NCBI RefSeq assembly: GCF_900143185.1
Contig: NZ_FSRQ01000001.1
Location: 1,488,001-1,552,000, forward strand
Source of the DNA: Chryseobacterium scophthalmum
GTDB taxonomy: Bacteria > Bacteroidota > Bacteroidia > Flavobacteriales > Weeksellaceae
Direction: 5' to 3'
DNA length: 64,000 bases
The number at the start of each line of letters is the position of its first letter. Positions within the stretch are counted from its first letter, which is position 1. Of the stretch, positions 42,411 through 51,061 are shown in pieces. Made by a program: the position numbers and the translations under genes. The notes below the pieces were generated by a model. That model was not told the origin of the DNA and did no database searches. It worked only from the letters and a program-made list of their open reading frames with translations.

Positions 42411-42965
42411 ATGGAAAGTATTCAAGTTCACGACAAAACTTTTGTTCCCTATTTAAAGGATGCCGAAATTCAGGAAATTGTAAAGGCAACCGCTCTAAAA
42501 ATCTATGAAGATTACAAAGACGAAGTACCTGTTTTCATTGGTGTTTTAAACGGTGTTATCATGTTTTTTTCAGATCTTCTTAAACATTACCCAGGACCTT
42601 GCGAGATCGCATTTATCCAGATGAGTTCCTATGCAGGAACAGAATCTACTGGGATTGTGTATCAGAAAATGGAACTGACAAAAGATGTAAAAGACCGTCA
42701 CATCATTCTTGTAGAAGACATCGTAGACACAGGAAATACTGTTGAAAGTCTTTTTAAATATTTTAATGAAACACAACGTCCGAAATCTGTAAAAATTGCT
42801 TCATTCTTATTGAAACCTGATGTTTATAAAAAAGATTTCAAACTGGATTATATTGGAAAAGAAATTCCAAATAAATTTGTTTTAGGATACGGATTGGATT
42901 ATGATGAATTAGGAAGAAACCTATCGAATCTATACCAATTGGAAGACGGACAAATCAACCATTAA
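42411..42965 (+). CDS. hpt: Hypoxanthine phosphoribosyltransferase
   Basis: The ATG at 42411 (MESIQVHDKTF) is chosen because the longer frame begins inside the -7 box. The 184-residue protein has the PRPP-binding loop LVEDIVDTGNTV around 101-112 and the early FIGVLNGVIMFFSDL segment (38-52). It converts hypoxanthine or guanine with PRPP to the nucleotide in purine salvage. It leads a cluster hpt-adk-obgE. The 140 bp before adk hold word-type repeats (AAAGCAAATTGCC, TTGCCAAAAGC). Confidence 0.93.
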   Translation: MESIQVHDKTFVPYLKDAEIQEIVKATALKIYEDYKDEVPVFIGVLNGVIMFFSDLLKHYPGPCEIAFIQMSSYAGTESTGIVYQKMELTKDVKDRHIILVEDIVDTGNTVESLFKYFNETQRPKSVKIASFLLKPDVYKKDFKLDYIGKEIPNKFVLGYGLDYDELGRNLSNLYQLEDGQINH

Positions 42966-43105
42966 ACGCTGTTGGCTATGAGCTCACAGCTTTTAGCTTA
43001 AAAAAGTAAAATAAAGAAATAAATTTAATAATAACTAAAAAAGCTGAAAGCAAAGTTGCAAACCGCCAAAAGCAAATTGCCCATTGCCAAAAGCAAAACA
43101 ACATT

Positions 43106-43684
43106 ATGATAAACATTGTTCTGTTCGGCCCTCCAGGAAGTGGAAAAGGTACTCAAGCGCAAAACTTAATCGAGAAATTTAATTTAAAGCAAATCTCAAC
43201 AGGTGATCTTTTCAGATTCAACATGAAAAATGATACCGAATTGGGAAAACTGGCAAAATCTTATATCGATAAAGGAGAATTGGTTCCGGATCAGGTAACA
43301 ACAGATATGCTGATTGACGAAATCAGAAAACCAAGCGATGCTGCAGGATTTATTTTCGACGGATATCCTAGAACTGCAGTGCAGACAGAAGCTTTGGAGA
43401 AAATTGTAAAAGAAGAACTGAATGATAATATCGATGTTTGTCTTTCTTTAGTTGTTGAAGACTCTATTTTGGTTGAAAGATTACTGAAAAGAGGCGAAAT
43501 CAGCGGAAGATCTGATGACAGCAATGTGGAAATTATCGAAAACAGAATAAAAGAATACTACACAAAAACAGCAGAAGTAGCCGAACTTTACAAACAACAA
43601 GGTAAATATGTAGAGATCAACGGTGTAGGAGAAATCAACGAGATTTCTGAAAAACTTTTTGCTGAAGTAGAAAAAGTAAAATAA
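43106..43684 (+). CDS. adk: Adenylate kinase
   Basis: The 192-residue protein has the P-loop GPPGSGKGTQ at residues 7-16, the NMP-binding LKQISTGDLFRF, and FDGYPRTAVQTEAL around 83-96. A short LID region (LLKRGEISGRSDDSNVEII) follows, without zinc cysteines, as in short-form adenylate kinases. It interconverts 2 ADP and ATP + AMP. Confidence 0.95.
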   Translation: MINIVLFGPPGSGKGTQAQNLIEKFNLKQISTGDLFRFNMKNDTELGKLAKSYIDKGELVPDQVTTDMLIDEIRKPSDAAGFIFDGYPRTAVQTEALEKIVKEELNDNIDVCLSLVVEDSILVERLLKRGEISGRSDDSNVEIIENRIKEYYTKTAEVAELYKQQGKYVEINGVGEINEISEKLFAEVEKVK

Positions 43685-43762
43685 GGAATTAGGGTTTAGG
43701 AGTTAGGTAATAGTTATTTACGCTAAATCCTAAGCTCTAAGCCCTAAATCCTAAGTTAAAAA
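43685..43762. repeat. Word-type dyad, TTAGG words, adk-obgE gap
   Basis: The left side carries GGAATTAGGGTTTAGGAGTTAGG and the right side CCTAAGCTCTAAGCCCTAAATCC, which are imperfect complements over about 23 bp. It fills the gap between adk and obgE, which run in the same direction. The words match those at 50.98-51.06 kb. Confidence 0.65.
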
Positions 43763-43765
43763 TAT

Positions 43766-44749
43766 ATGTCAAATTTTGTAGATTACGTAAAGATTCATTG
43801 TAAAAGCGGTCACGGAGGTGCGGGTTCTGCCCATCTTCGCCGTGAAAAATATATTCCTAAAGGTGGTCCTGATGGAGGTGACGGAGGTCGCGGAGGACAC
43901 ATCATCATGAAAGGAAATGCCCATGAATGGACTTTACTACCCCTTCGATACACCCGTCACGTAAAAGCTGAGCGCGGACAAAACGGAGCAAAAAACCAGT
44001 TAACAGGAGCATACGGAGAAGATGTTTACATCAACGTTCCAATCGGGACTATTGCTAAAAATGAAGAAGGAGAAGTTGTAGGTGAAATTCTGGAAGATGG
44101 CCAGGAAATCATCTTGATGGAAGGTGGAAAAGGTGGAAAAGGAAATGAGTTTTTCAAATCATCAACCAATCAAACTCCACGTTTTGCTCAACCAGGAATG
44201 GACGGACAAGAGGGGTACATCGTTTTCGAACTTAAAATCTTAGCTGATGTAGGTCTTGTAGGTTTCCCAAATGCAGGAAAATCTACACTGTTAGCTTCAG
44301 TTTCTGCTGCAAAACCAAAAATTGCCAATTACGCATTTACGACTTTAACGCCCAACTTAGGAATTGTAGATTACAGAAATTACAAATCTTTTGTAATGGC
44401 AGATATTCCGGGGATTATTGAAGGTGCTGCAGAAGGAAAAGGTCTTGGTCACAGATTCTTAAGACATATTGAAAGAAATTCAATCTTATTGTTCTTAATT
44501 CCTGCAGATTCTGAACACCATTTTCAGGAGTTTAAAATTTTGGAAAACGAATTAAAAGAATATAATCCTGAGCTTTTAGATAAAGATTTTATTATCTCTG
44601 TTTCTAAAGCCGATCTTTTGGATGATGAACTGAAAAAAGAAATCGCTGCAGAATTTCCGGAAAACAAAAAACCATTATTTTTCTCGGGTGTTACCGGAGA
44701 AGGTTTAACGGAACTGAAAGATGCTATTTGGAAAAGGCTTCACGGATAA
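43766..44749 (+). CDS. obgE: GTPase ObgE/CgtA
   Basis: The 327-residue protein has the glycine-rich Obg domain (1-158, with [17 protein letters not shown] and [12 protein letters not shown]). The G domain follows: G1 [10 protein letters not shown] around 165, G2 [10 protein letters not shown]3 [11 protein letters not shown]4 SKAD and G5 SGVTGEGL. It is a ribosome-associated GTPase needed for 50S assembly. The C-terminal OCT domain of some homologues is absent, which is normal for this group. A terminator follows. Confidence 0.96.
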   Translation: MSNFVDYVKIHCKSGHGGAGSAHLRREKYIPKGGPDGGDGGRGGHIIMKGNAHEWTLLPLRYTRHVKAERGQNGAKNQLTGAYGEDVYINVPIGTIAKNEEGEVVGEILEDGQEIILMEGGKGGKGNEFFKSSTNQTPRFAQPGMDGQEGYIVFELKILADVGLVGFPNAGKSTLLASVSAAKPKIANYAFTTLTPNLGIVDYRNYKSFVMADIPGIIEGAAEGKGLGHRFLRHIERNSILLFLIPADSEHHFQEFKILENELKEYNPELLDKDFIISVSKADLLDDELKKEIAAEFPENKKPLFFSGVTGEGLTELKDAIWKRLHG

Positions 44750-44756
44750 AAATAAT

Positions 44757-44794
44757 ATTGTGCTGTAATCGTTGATTGCAGCACAATTTCTTTT
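44757..44794 (+). terminator. Terminator after obgE
   Basis: A 14-bp stem with two mismatches, ATTGTGCTGTAATC / GATTGCAGCACAAT, loop GTT, is followed by a T-rich tail. Confidence 0.8.
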
Positions 44795-44834
44795 ACAATT
44801 CTCCGTTTCTTTTTTAAATTAAACTTAAAAAATT

Positions 44835-45473
44835 ATGACTAAGAATTTTTTTTTAGCCCTTTCAGTCACAATTTCGGGACTTATAAGTGCTCAAACTCAA
44901 GAATCTACCTCTGATGCAGATTTTAAATTTGGCGTAAAAGCAGGTTATTCCTTATCAAACATGAAATTTTTTGATGACAAATTAGATTCAAAATCTTATT
45001 TCTATGCAGGTTTCGTAGCAGAAAAGCCTCTTTCATCAAAGGTGGGCATTCAGGCTGAAGTTTTATACACTCAGATTGGCGGTACAGATTCTCTTCCTTT
45101 GGTACAGCTTATTGGCAGCGAAATTGTAGAAATGGGAAATGTTGATTTTAATTATCAATTTACTCAGATTCAAGTTCCGGTTTCAGTAAAATATTATTTT
45201 ATCCCAAAATTTTCTGCTTCTGCAGGAATGAATTTCGGTTTTAATCTTTCTGAAAAAGTTAAAACCGATGGAATTGTAAATGGCACAGATTCTCAGGATT
45301 TAGTTGGCTATAAAACGCTAAATCTCTTCCCTTTTCTTGGTGCAGAATATAAAATAACAGATAAAATTTTTGTTGACGCGCGATACAACTTCAACTTTTT
45401 TGACACACACAAAAATGGTTTTGAAACAAGAATTGGTTTTCTGCAAGCTGGTGTAGGATATAGATTTAATTAA
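44835..45473 (+). CDS. Outer membrane beta-barrel protein (porin family)
   Basis: The 212-residue protein has a signal peptide (MTKNFFLALSVTISGLISAQ) and a small-barrel pattern: DFKFGVKAGYSLSNMKFF, SKVGIQAEVLYTQIGG, QIQVPVSVKYYFIPKFSASAG and a final strand ending AGVGYRFN. It is of the same general type as the barrel at 35.1 kb but not clearly a close copy. Its role is unknown. Terminators lie before and after it. Confidence 0.88.
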   Translation: MTKNFFLALSVTISGLISAQTQESTSDADFKFGVKAGYSLSNMKFFDDKLDSKSYFYAGFVAEKPLSSKVGIQAEVLYTQIGGTDSLPLVQLIGSEIVEMGNVDFNYQFTQIQVPVSVKYYFIPKFSASAGMNFGFNLSEKVKTDGIVNGTDSQDLVGYKTLNLFPFLGAEYKITDKIFVDARYNFNFFDTHKNGFETRIGFLQAGVGYRFN

Positions 45474-45480
45474 AACACAT

Positions 45481-45510
45481 AAGAGAAACTCAAAAGGTTT
45501 CTCTTTTTAT
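45481..45510 (+). terminator. Terminator after porin-family gene
   Basis: AAGAGAAAC / GTTTCTCTT, a 9-bp stem with loop TCAAAAG, is followed by a T run. Confidence 0.82.
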
Positions 45511-45550
45511 TTGGAATACTTATTGAAAGATTTATATTAAATAAAAAACA

Positions 45551-46042
45551 ATGAAATATTTATTAAGCTTATTGACAATCATTTTTTTGTTCTCATGTTC
45601 TTCACAGAAAATGTCTTCGTCAAAATACTCAACCATAGAATATGAAGCAGGAGCTTGTTTTGGTTCTTGCCCGATTTTTAAAATGACCATCAATCCTGAC
45701 CGAACAGCTGTTTTGGAAGCAGAACACTTTAATTTTTCGAAAGAGTTTTCAAAAGGAGAATTTAGTAAACCGAGAGAAGGAACATTCAAAACAACTATTA
45801 AAGAGGCTGATTACAAAAAACTGGTTACACTTCTTGATAATTTAGATATAAAAAGTCTTAATGAAAAGTACGGTTCACGGAATATTACAGATATGCCGAC
45901 TTCTTATCTTAGAGTAAAATTTAATGACGGATCATCTAAAAACATCGAAGATTACGGAAAACGAGGAACAGAAAAATTGATTACAGTTTACCAATTTTTC
46001 GAGGATTTAATGCATAATCAACAGTGGAAAAAGGTTCAATAA
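45551..46042 (+). CDS. DUF6438-type lipoprotein
   Basis: The 163-residue protein has a lipoprotein signal (MKYLLSLLTIIFLFSC) and the segment YEAGACFGSCPIFKMTI around residues 35-51. This CxxxC pair is the hallmark I associate with DUF6438. The rest is beta-rich with YLRVKFNDGSSKNIEDYG. Function is unknown; it should be anchored in the envelope. Confidence 0.8.
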   Translation: MKYLLSLLTIIFLFSCSSQKMSSSKYSTIEYEAGACFGSCPIFKMTINPDRTAVLEAEHFNFSKEFSKGEFSKPREGTFKTTIKEADYKKLVTLLDNLDIKSLNEKYGSRNITDMPTSYLRVKFNDGSSKNIEDYGKRGTEKLITVYQFFEDLMHNQQWKKVQ

Positions 46043-46064
46043 TTACACTTAAAATTATTTAAAC

Positions 46065-46072
46065 TATCTTTG
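46065..46072 (+). promoter_or_regulatory. -7 box upstream of rhlE-type gene
   Basis: TATCTTTG fits TAnnTTTG. It lies 137 bp before the proposed start of the helicase gene, which implies an unusually long leader for this genome. Confidence 0.5.
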
Positions 46073-46135
46073 CAACATATTTCGCGGCATTCTCAGCCAA
46101 ATAGTAATTGATATTACTTAAAAATTCTGTTAAAA

Positions 46136-46157
46136 TTTTTGGCAGATCTGCTAAAAA
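46136..46157. repeat. Palindrome in helicase leader
   Basis: TTTTTGGCAGA and TCTGCTAAAAA abut with one mismatch, giving a 22-bp near-perfect palindrome centred on GCAGATCTGC. It lies in the 137-bp leader and could be a protein-binding site or an RNA hairpin. Confidence 0.55.
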
Positions 46158-46208
46158 ATGATGAAGTATACTGCTTCGACCGCATTATTTTAATACGCAA
46201 TATATATT

Positions 46209-47477
46209 TTGTTATTTACAGACTTAAAACTAATTAAGCCCATCTTAGATGCGCTTCAAAGCCAAGGTTACGAAAAACCAACTCCAATTCAGGAACAAGC
46301 GATTCCATCAATTTTAGAACACAGAGATGTACTTGGTACAGCACAGACAGGAACAGGTAAAACAGCAGCTTTCGCCATTCCTATTCTGCAAAACCTTACA
46401 GAAAGAAAAGGACCGAAAAATAATCATATTAAGGCATTAATTCTTACTCCAACGAGAGAATTGGCTATACAAATTGAAGAAAGCTTCAATGCATACGGAA
46501 AAAATTTACCATTAAAACAATTGGTAATTTTTGGTGGTGTAAAACAGGGAAATCAAGTAGCAGCTTTAAGAAAAGGTGTTGACATTTTGGTAGCAACTCC
46601 AGGAAGATTGCTAGATTTTATTGCACAGGGAATTATTTCTCTTAAAAATCTTGAAATTTTTGTTTTGGATGAGGCCGACAGAATGCTTGATATGGGATTC
46701 GTACACGATGTAAAAAGAATTATTAAACTTTTACCTCAAAGAAGACAGACTCTTTTCTTCTCTGCAACAATGCCAACTGAAATTCAGAAATTGGCAGACT
46801 CTATTCTGAATACTCCTATAAAAGTATCTGTAACACCAATTTCTTCGACTGCAGAAACTATTAAACAATCTATTTATTTTGTAGATAAAGATAAAAAGCT
46901 GGATCTTCTTTCTCATATTTTACAAAATAAAATTTCTGAATCTGTTTTAGTTTTCTCAAGAACAAAACACGGAGCAGATAAAATTGCTAAAAAACTACAA
47001 GCCGCTAATATCCCGACAGAAGCGATTCACGGTAATAAATCTCAAAATGCGAGACAGAATGCTTTAAATAATTTTAAATCAGGAAAAACACGTATTTTAG
47101 TAGCTACAGACATTGCAGCAAGAGGGATTGATATTGATGAACTGAAATATGTGATCAACTTCGAGCTTTCAGACGTTGCAGAAACTTACGTTCACCGAAT
47201 CGGAAGAACAGGTCGTGCAGGAGCTGAAGGAAGCTCAATTTCTTTTGTTGATGGTTTAGATTTATTAAACTTAAAAGATACTGAGAAACTGATTGGAATG
47301 AAAATTCCTGTCGTAAAAGATCATCCTTATCACACCGATAATTTGGTTGTTGAGAAAAGAGATTCTAACAATAAACCTTTTACTCCGAGACCGAAACCAG
47401 CAAATCCTGGTCAGCAGAGAAAAGATGTCGGGTTTAAAAAGCCAAACAATAAAAATAATTTTTCTAGAAAGAAATAA
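46209..47477 (+). CDS. DEAD-box RNA helicase, RhlE type
   Basis: The protein starts at TTG (46209); no in-frame ATG lies upstream, and MLFTDLKLIKPILDAL fits the RhlE N-terminus. Its 422 residues show Q motif PTPIQEQAIP, motif I AQTGTGKTAA, Ia TPTRELA, Ib TPGRLLDF, II VLDEADRML, III FSATM, and VI HRIGRTGRAG. A short basic tail is rich in Pro, Asn and Lys. It unwinds RNA in ribosome assembly or decay. A second, longer DEAD-box gene lies at 54.2 kb. Confidence 0.93.
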   Translation: MLFTDLKLIKPILDALQSQGYEKPTPIQEQAIPSILEHRDVLGTAQTGTGKTAAFAIPILQNLTERKGPKNNHIKALILTPTRELAIQIEESFNAYGKNLPLKQLVIFGGVKQGNQVAALRKGVDILVATPGRLLDFIAQGIISLKNLEIFVLDEADRMLDMGFVHDVKRIIKLLPQRRQTLFFSATMPTEIQKLADSILNTPIKVSVTPISSTAETIKQSIYFVDKDKKLDLLSHILQNKISESVLVFSRTKHGADKIAKKLQAANIPTEAIHGNKSQNARQNALNNFKSGKTRILVATDIAARGIDIDELKYVINFELSDVAETYVHRIGRTGRAGAEGSSISFVDGLDLLNLKDTEKLIGMKIPVVKDHPYHTDNLVVEKRDSNNKPFTPRPKPANPGQQRKDVGFKKPNNKNNFSRKK

Positions 47478-47481
47478 AATG

Positions 47482-47511
47482 AAAGCCTTCCGATTGGAAG
47501 GCTTTTTTGTT
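47482..47511 (+). terminator. Terminator after helicase gene
   Basis: A perfect 10-bp stem AAAGCCTTCC / GGAAGGCTTT with a 4-base loop is followed by a T run, 4 bp after the stop. Confidence 0.9.
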
Positions 47512-47515
47512 GAAT

Positions 47516-48673
47516 CTATAATTGACTGTTATCTGCAATTTCTTTCTGTGACAGAAAGCAAAAGCTTATGATACAAAAAGGTAAAGCTGCTGCGAGATAA
47601 GTAATATTGAGATAATTAAAAGTTGTTTGTCTTAACAATTGTTCGATAATGTGACTGCACATTAAACTAAACACAATAATTGTTGACAGATAAAAAATAT
47701 GTCGGATTTCTTTTACAATAAATGATAAAAGAACAGATAATAAAAGGAAAATTAAGATTACAAAAATATTAGACTGACCTTGCATTCCTAAAGGATTATA
47801 AGCTAAAATGTAATCAAGATTTTCAGCCGGCAAAAGTATTGATAAGAGCAATAAGGCAATAGTGATAAGATACATTGAAGTAAACTTAATTTTATCTGTC
47901 CACGAAGCCATAAAAAATGGTTTACATAAAAAAAGAATTAAAGGAATAATCACCACAGTTCTTGTAAGGCATAAGACTCCCAAAATAATACCTAAAAGTA
48001 AAGGTTTCTGAAAATAATTATTTTTATATTTTTTACTCCAATAAATAATAAAAAAAGAAACTATGATAAAAGACGAAATAAAATCGCTTTTACAGACCGC
48101 TTCATAAATAAAAGAAAGAGAAAAAAACATCATCAAAATCCCTAATAAACGGATCTTGTTGGTTTTAAATTCTTTTATGACAGCAAAACTAAAAAGCACT
48201 AAACTTACAACCTGCAAATATCCTACATTGCCAATAAGATAAAAACCCACCAAAAATAAAAGCTGACCAGGCAAATAAGAAGGAACATTTCCCATAAAAT
48301 TTCTGGTGCTGTAAATATATTTTCCATGAAGCCAGTAATCAAGCGAATATTCGACAGTTTGCCAACGATCAATCTTCAGTGCATAAGGATCTTTGGTGAG
48401 GTGTGATAAAAACAGATAGATAATACCTGTAACAATCACTAAAACATAAATAGTTTTTGAGCTTAGTTTTAATTTATTTACAATAGAATGATAACTAAAA
48501 TAGAATATTCCATGAATAAGAATAAAAATTACAGCCAAAAATAAAATGGGCACTTTTTCCTGACGAGAGCCGTATTTTACTAAAAATAAAAAATTGATAA
48601 TGAAGTAAATGATAAAAATAATTATTTTCATCATTCTTGAATCGTCTAAAAATTTAAACAAACTACTCTTCAT
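47516..48673 (-). CDS. Polytopic membrane protein, GT-C-like
   Basis: The 385-residue protein has about ten hydrophobic segments spread along its length (IIIFIIYFIINFLFLV, TIYVLVIVTGIIYLFL, LLFLVGFYLIGNVGYL and others). Between segments 3 and 4 is KIDRWQTVEYSLDYWLHGKYIYS, an acidic/aromatic loop typical of GT-C glycosyltransferases such as the GT87 group. A role in lipid-linked mannosyl or other sugar transfer is possible. It lies 11 bp after tatD and is probably in the same operon. Confidence 0.75.
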   Translation of the reverse strand: MKSSLFKFLDDSRMMKIIIFIIYFIINFLFLVKYGSRQEKVPILFLAVIFILIHGIFYFSYHSIVNKLKLSSKTIYVLVIVTGIIYLFLSHLTKDPYALKIDRWQTVEYSLDYWLHGKYIYSTRNFMGNVPSYLPGQLLFLVGFYLIGNVGYLQVVSLVLFSFAVIKEFKTNKIRLLGILMMFFSLSFIYEAVCKSDFISSFIIVSFFIIYWSKKYKNNYFQKPLLLGIILGVLCLTRTVVIIPLILFLCKPFFMASWTDKIKFTSMYLITIALLLLSILLPAENLDYILAYNPLGMQGQSNIFVILIFLLLSVLLSFIVKEIRHIFYLSTIIVFSLMCSHIIEQLLRQTTFNYLNITYLAAALPFCIISFCFLSQKEIADNSQL

Positions 48674-48684
48674 TAATCGTTTAA

Positions 48685-49452
48685 TTAATTTCTTTGAAAC
48701 ATTCTCTTCGCATTCTCACTCGTCAATCTATCGATCTCTGCAAAATCTTTTTGGTAAATATCAACCAATTTTCCGGCAACCAGATCAAGATAAGAGCTTT
48801 CATTTCTTTTTCCTCTGAAAGGAACAGGAGCAAGATAAGGGGAATCTGTCTCCAGAACGATTTTTTCTAATGGAATTTCATTTAAAAACTGGTCAATTTT
48901 TCCGTTTTTAAAGGTTACTACTCCACCTATTCCTAAAATAAAGTTTAAATCTAAAGCGTGTTTTGCCTGTTCCAGATTCCCTGAAAAACAATGGAAAATT
49001 CCCCGAAGTTTTGGATGTTTTTTTCTTTCTAAAGCTTCAAAAGTATCGTCAAAACTTTCTCTGGTGTGGATAACGATGGGCAAATCTTTTTCAATCGCCC
49101 AGTCAATTTGTTGTTCAAAAGCTTTTACCTGAATATCTAAAGTCGATTTATCCCAATATAAATCAATACCAATTTCTCCGATCGCAGGAAAATGTCTTTG
49201 GTCAAGATAATTCTTTACGATTTCAAGTTCTTTTTCCCAAGACTCTGGTTTTACATAACAAGGATGCAATCCCATCATCGAAAAAATCTGATCAGGATAT
49301 TTGCTTTCCAACTGAAGCATTTTTTCGTGCGATTCTGAGTCGATAGCCGGAAGATAAAACTCTGTAATTCCTTTATCTAAAGCTCTCTGAATCGTTTCTT
49401 TTCTGTCTTCATCAAATTCTTCGGCATATAAATGCGTATGTGTATCAATCAT
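48685..49452 (-). CDS. TatD-family metal-dependent deoxyribonuclease/hydrolase
   Basis: The 255-residue protein has the amidohydrolase metal ligands: IDTHTHLY at the start, GEIGIDLYWDK around 92, IHTRESFDDTFE around 128, GIFHCFSG around 151 and ETDSPYLAP around 203. TatD proteins are exonucleases acting on DNA ends; the exact substrate here is not proven. It lies 5 bp from the DUF4269 gene and 11 bp from the membrane protein gene. Confidence 0.93.
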   Translation of the reverse strand: MIDTHTHLYAEEFDEDRKETIQRALDKGITEFYLPAIDSESHEKMLQLESKYPDQIFSMMGLHPCYVKPESWEKELEIVKNYLDQRHFPAIGEIGIDLYWDKSTLDIQVKAFEQQIDWAIEKDLPIVIHTRESFDDTFEALERKKHPKLRGIFHCFSGNLEQAKHALDLNFILGIGGVVTFKNGKIDQFLNEIPLEKIVLETDSPYLAPVPFRGKRNESSYLDLVAGKLVDIYQKDFAEIDRLTSENAKRMFQRN

Positions 49453-49457
49453 TATTT

Positions 49458-49985
49458 TTAAAATTTTAAAAGATCTTCGTAAGGATTTTCTAAACCTAAA
49501 AGCATCCCGAAAGCCGGCTCTGTTTTTATACCTTTTTTCTTAAGATCTATTATTTTTTCTTTAAATTCTTCACCTTTTTCCTGCAAGATTTTATATTCTG
49601 CAATCATATGGCGGTAAGCATTTTGCTCAATTGTCGGTTTATTTTGTGCAAAAATTTCGATTGGAAATTCTTCTAATACGAAATTTATAACAATAGATTT
49701 CTCATTATTAATAACTGGATATTCTACTTTTACATCTGCTCCTAAAGGAATCATTTTACTAAATGCAATATCATCTAAAAAATCTTCCTCAAACTTAAAA
49801 TCCAGTTCACAGATAATATCTAAATCGCTTCCTTCAACATCAATTTCAATAGGAATTGTTCCTGCTAAAATTGGCGAATAATAATTCAGGATTTGGAAGA
49901 TTTTATATTTTGTAAGAACTTCATAAGCTCTTTTTTGCTTTTCATTTCCTATCTTCAGATAATCGAGTTTCGTAAAATCAATCAT
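49458..49985 (-). CDS. DUF4269 domain protein, nucleotidyltransferase-like
   Basis: The 175-residue soluble protein matches DUF4269. It has AGTIPIEIDVEGSDLDIICEL around residues 41-61, where SDLDI resembles the GxD-x-D metal motif of nucleotidyltransferases, and AYRHMIAEYKIL around 120. The enzymatic role is not known. It sits between GSCFA and TatD genes, all on the same strand with short gaps. Confidence 0.82.
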   Translation of the reverse strand: MIDFTKLDYLKIGNEKQKRAYEVLTKYKIFQILNYYSPILAGTIPIEIDVEGSDLDIICELDFKFEEDFLDDIAFSKMIPLGADVKVEYPVINNEKSIVINFVLEEFPIEIFAQNKPTIEQNAYRHMIAEYKILQEKGEEFKEKIIDLKKKGIKTEPAFGMLLGLENPYEDLLKF

Positions 49986-50017
49986 TACATTAGGTTTTTA
50001 ACATTAAACATTGAACT

Positions 50018-50974
50018 TTAAACCTTGAATATATCGTGTTTTACTTTTTGTCTCTGAGCTTCAATTCTCAGATTCAGTTTTTCTTTAAACTCGATAAATT
50101 TCGGATCTTTTTCATCATCTGTTCGATGTTCTAAAGCTTTATTGATTTTAAAATTTTCTTTAATAAAATCTTTAGTTTCATTCGAAAAATAAGCTTCACC
50201 AAATTTCTCAAAAATATAATTAACAGCTTGTGAATTAGGATGTATCAAATCATCCTTATAAAACCTATAATCTCTCAAATCATCCATTAAGATTTCATAA
50301 ATCGGTAAATAATGGCTATTTTCAAATTGCGAACACACTTCATGAATCGCCGTTATCAACTTAGATTTGCTTAATTGGTTTTCAATCATTCCATCTTTTG
50401 TATGACGAACAGGTGAAACACTAAACAAAATTTGGACATTTTCAGGACAAATATCCTGAAGATTAATGATTGTATCGTAAATAGAATCTGTAAGTTCCTG
50501 ATAAGTTAAAAGTCTTTTTTCAAAGAATTTTTGTGGGATTTTGTGACAATTCGCAACCAGCTTTTTTTTAGGTTCAAATTCATAAATAAACGAAGTTCCG
50601 TAAGTAATAATCACCCAATTGGATTCCTGCAGAAAACGGTTTCCCTCTTCTATTTTCGAATTGATTTTATCTAAAGTCTGGTGAACGTATCTTGTATCAA
50701 AATTGGTGTGATGATCCAAAGAAATATATTCGTCATTATACGCAATTAAATCGTCTTCGTGATAAAACTCTGAATCGTGAAGCCTTTTTACTGAATTATT
50801 AATCGAAAACGGATTAAAAATCGTCCCGAAAGGATTATTAACCGTCTGAAGCTGACCTTTCTGAAATAAATCTGACATTTCCGTGGCAAAGCAAGAGCCT
50901 ATTGAAAATATTTTATCTTCAAATTCAATTTTTTGCTGCGATGGTTGTATGTCAACTTCTGTACGGAATTTCAT
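50018..50974 (-). CDS. GSCFA domain-containing protein
   Basis: The 318-residue protein carries the name-giving motif IFSIGSCFATEMSDLF at residues 27-42, and further GSCFA-family blocks such as NPFGTIFNPFSI, VITYGTSFIYEF and LFSVSPVRHTKDGM. The last gives a Ser/His arrangement as in SGNH-type hydrolases. IHPNSQAVNYIFEKF near 240 supports that fold. Family members are common in Bacteroidota and of unknown substrate. It starts a same-strand run GSCFA-DUF4269-TatD-membrane protein. Confidence 0.88.
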   Translation of the reverse strand: MKFRTEVDIQPSQQKIEFEDKIFSIGSCFATEMSDLFQKGQLQTVNNPFGTIFNPFSINNSVKRLHDSEFYHEDDLIAYNDEYISLDHHTNFDTRYVHQTLDKINSKIEEGNRFLQESNWVIITYGTSFIYEFEPKKKLVANCHKIPQKFFEKRLLTYQELTDSIYDTIINLQDICPENVQILFSVSPVRHTKDGMIENQLSKSKLITAIHEVCSQFENSHYLPIYEILMDDLRDYRFYKDDLIHPNSQAVNYIFEKFGEAYFSNETKDFIKENFKINKALEHRTDDEKDPKFIEFKEKLNLRIEAQRQKVKHDIFKV

Positions 50975-50978
50975 ATTT

Positions 50979-51060
50979 TAGGGATTAGGAATTAGGTTTT
51001 AGGAATTAGTAAAATGGCAGTTCAGAAACTAAACCCTAATTCCTAAAACCTATTACCTAA
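50979..51060. repeat. Word-type dyad, AGGTTTTAGGAATTAG arms
   Basis: A perfect 16-bp inverted repeat, 50994-51009 with 51036-51051, is embedded in repeated TTAGG/CCTAA words. It fills the gap between two genes of the same direction. The words match those at 43.69 kb. Confidence 0.72.
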
Positions 51061-51061
51061 T

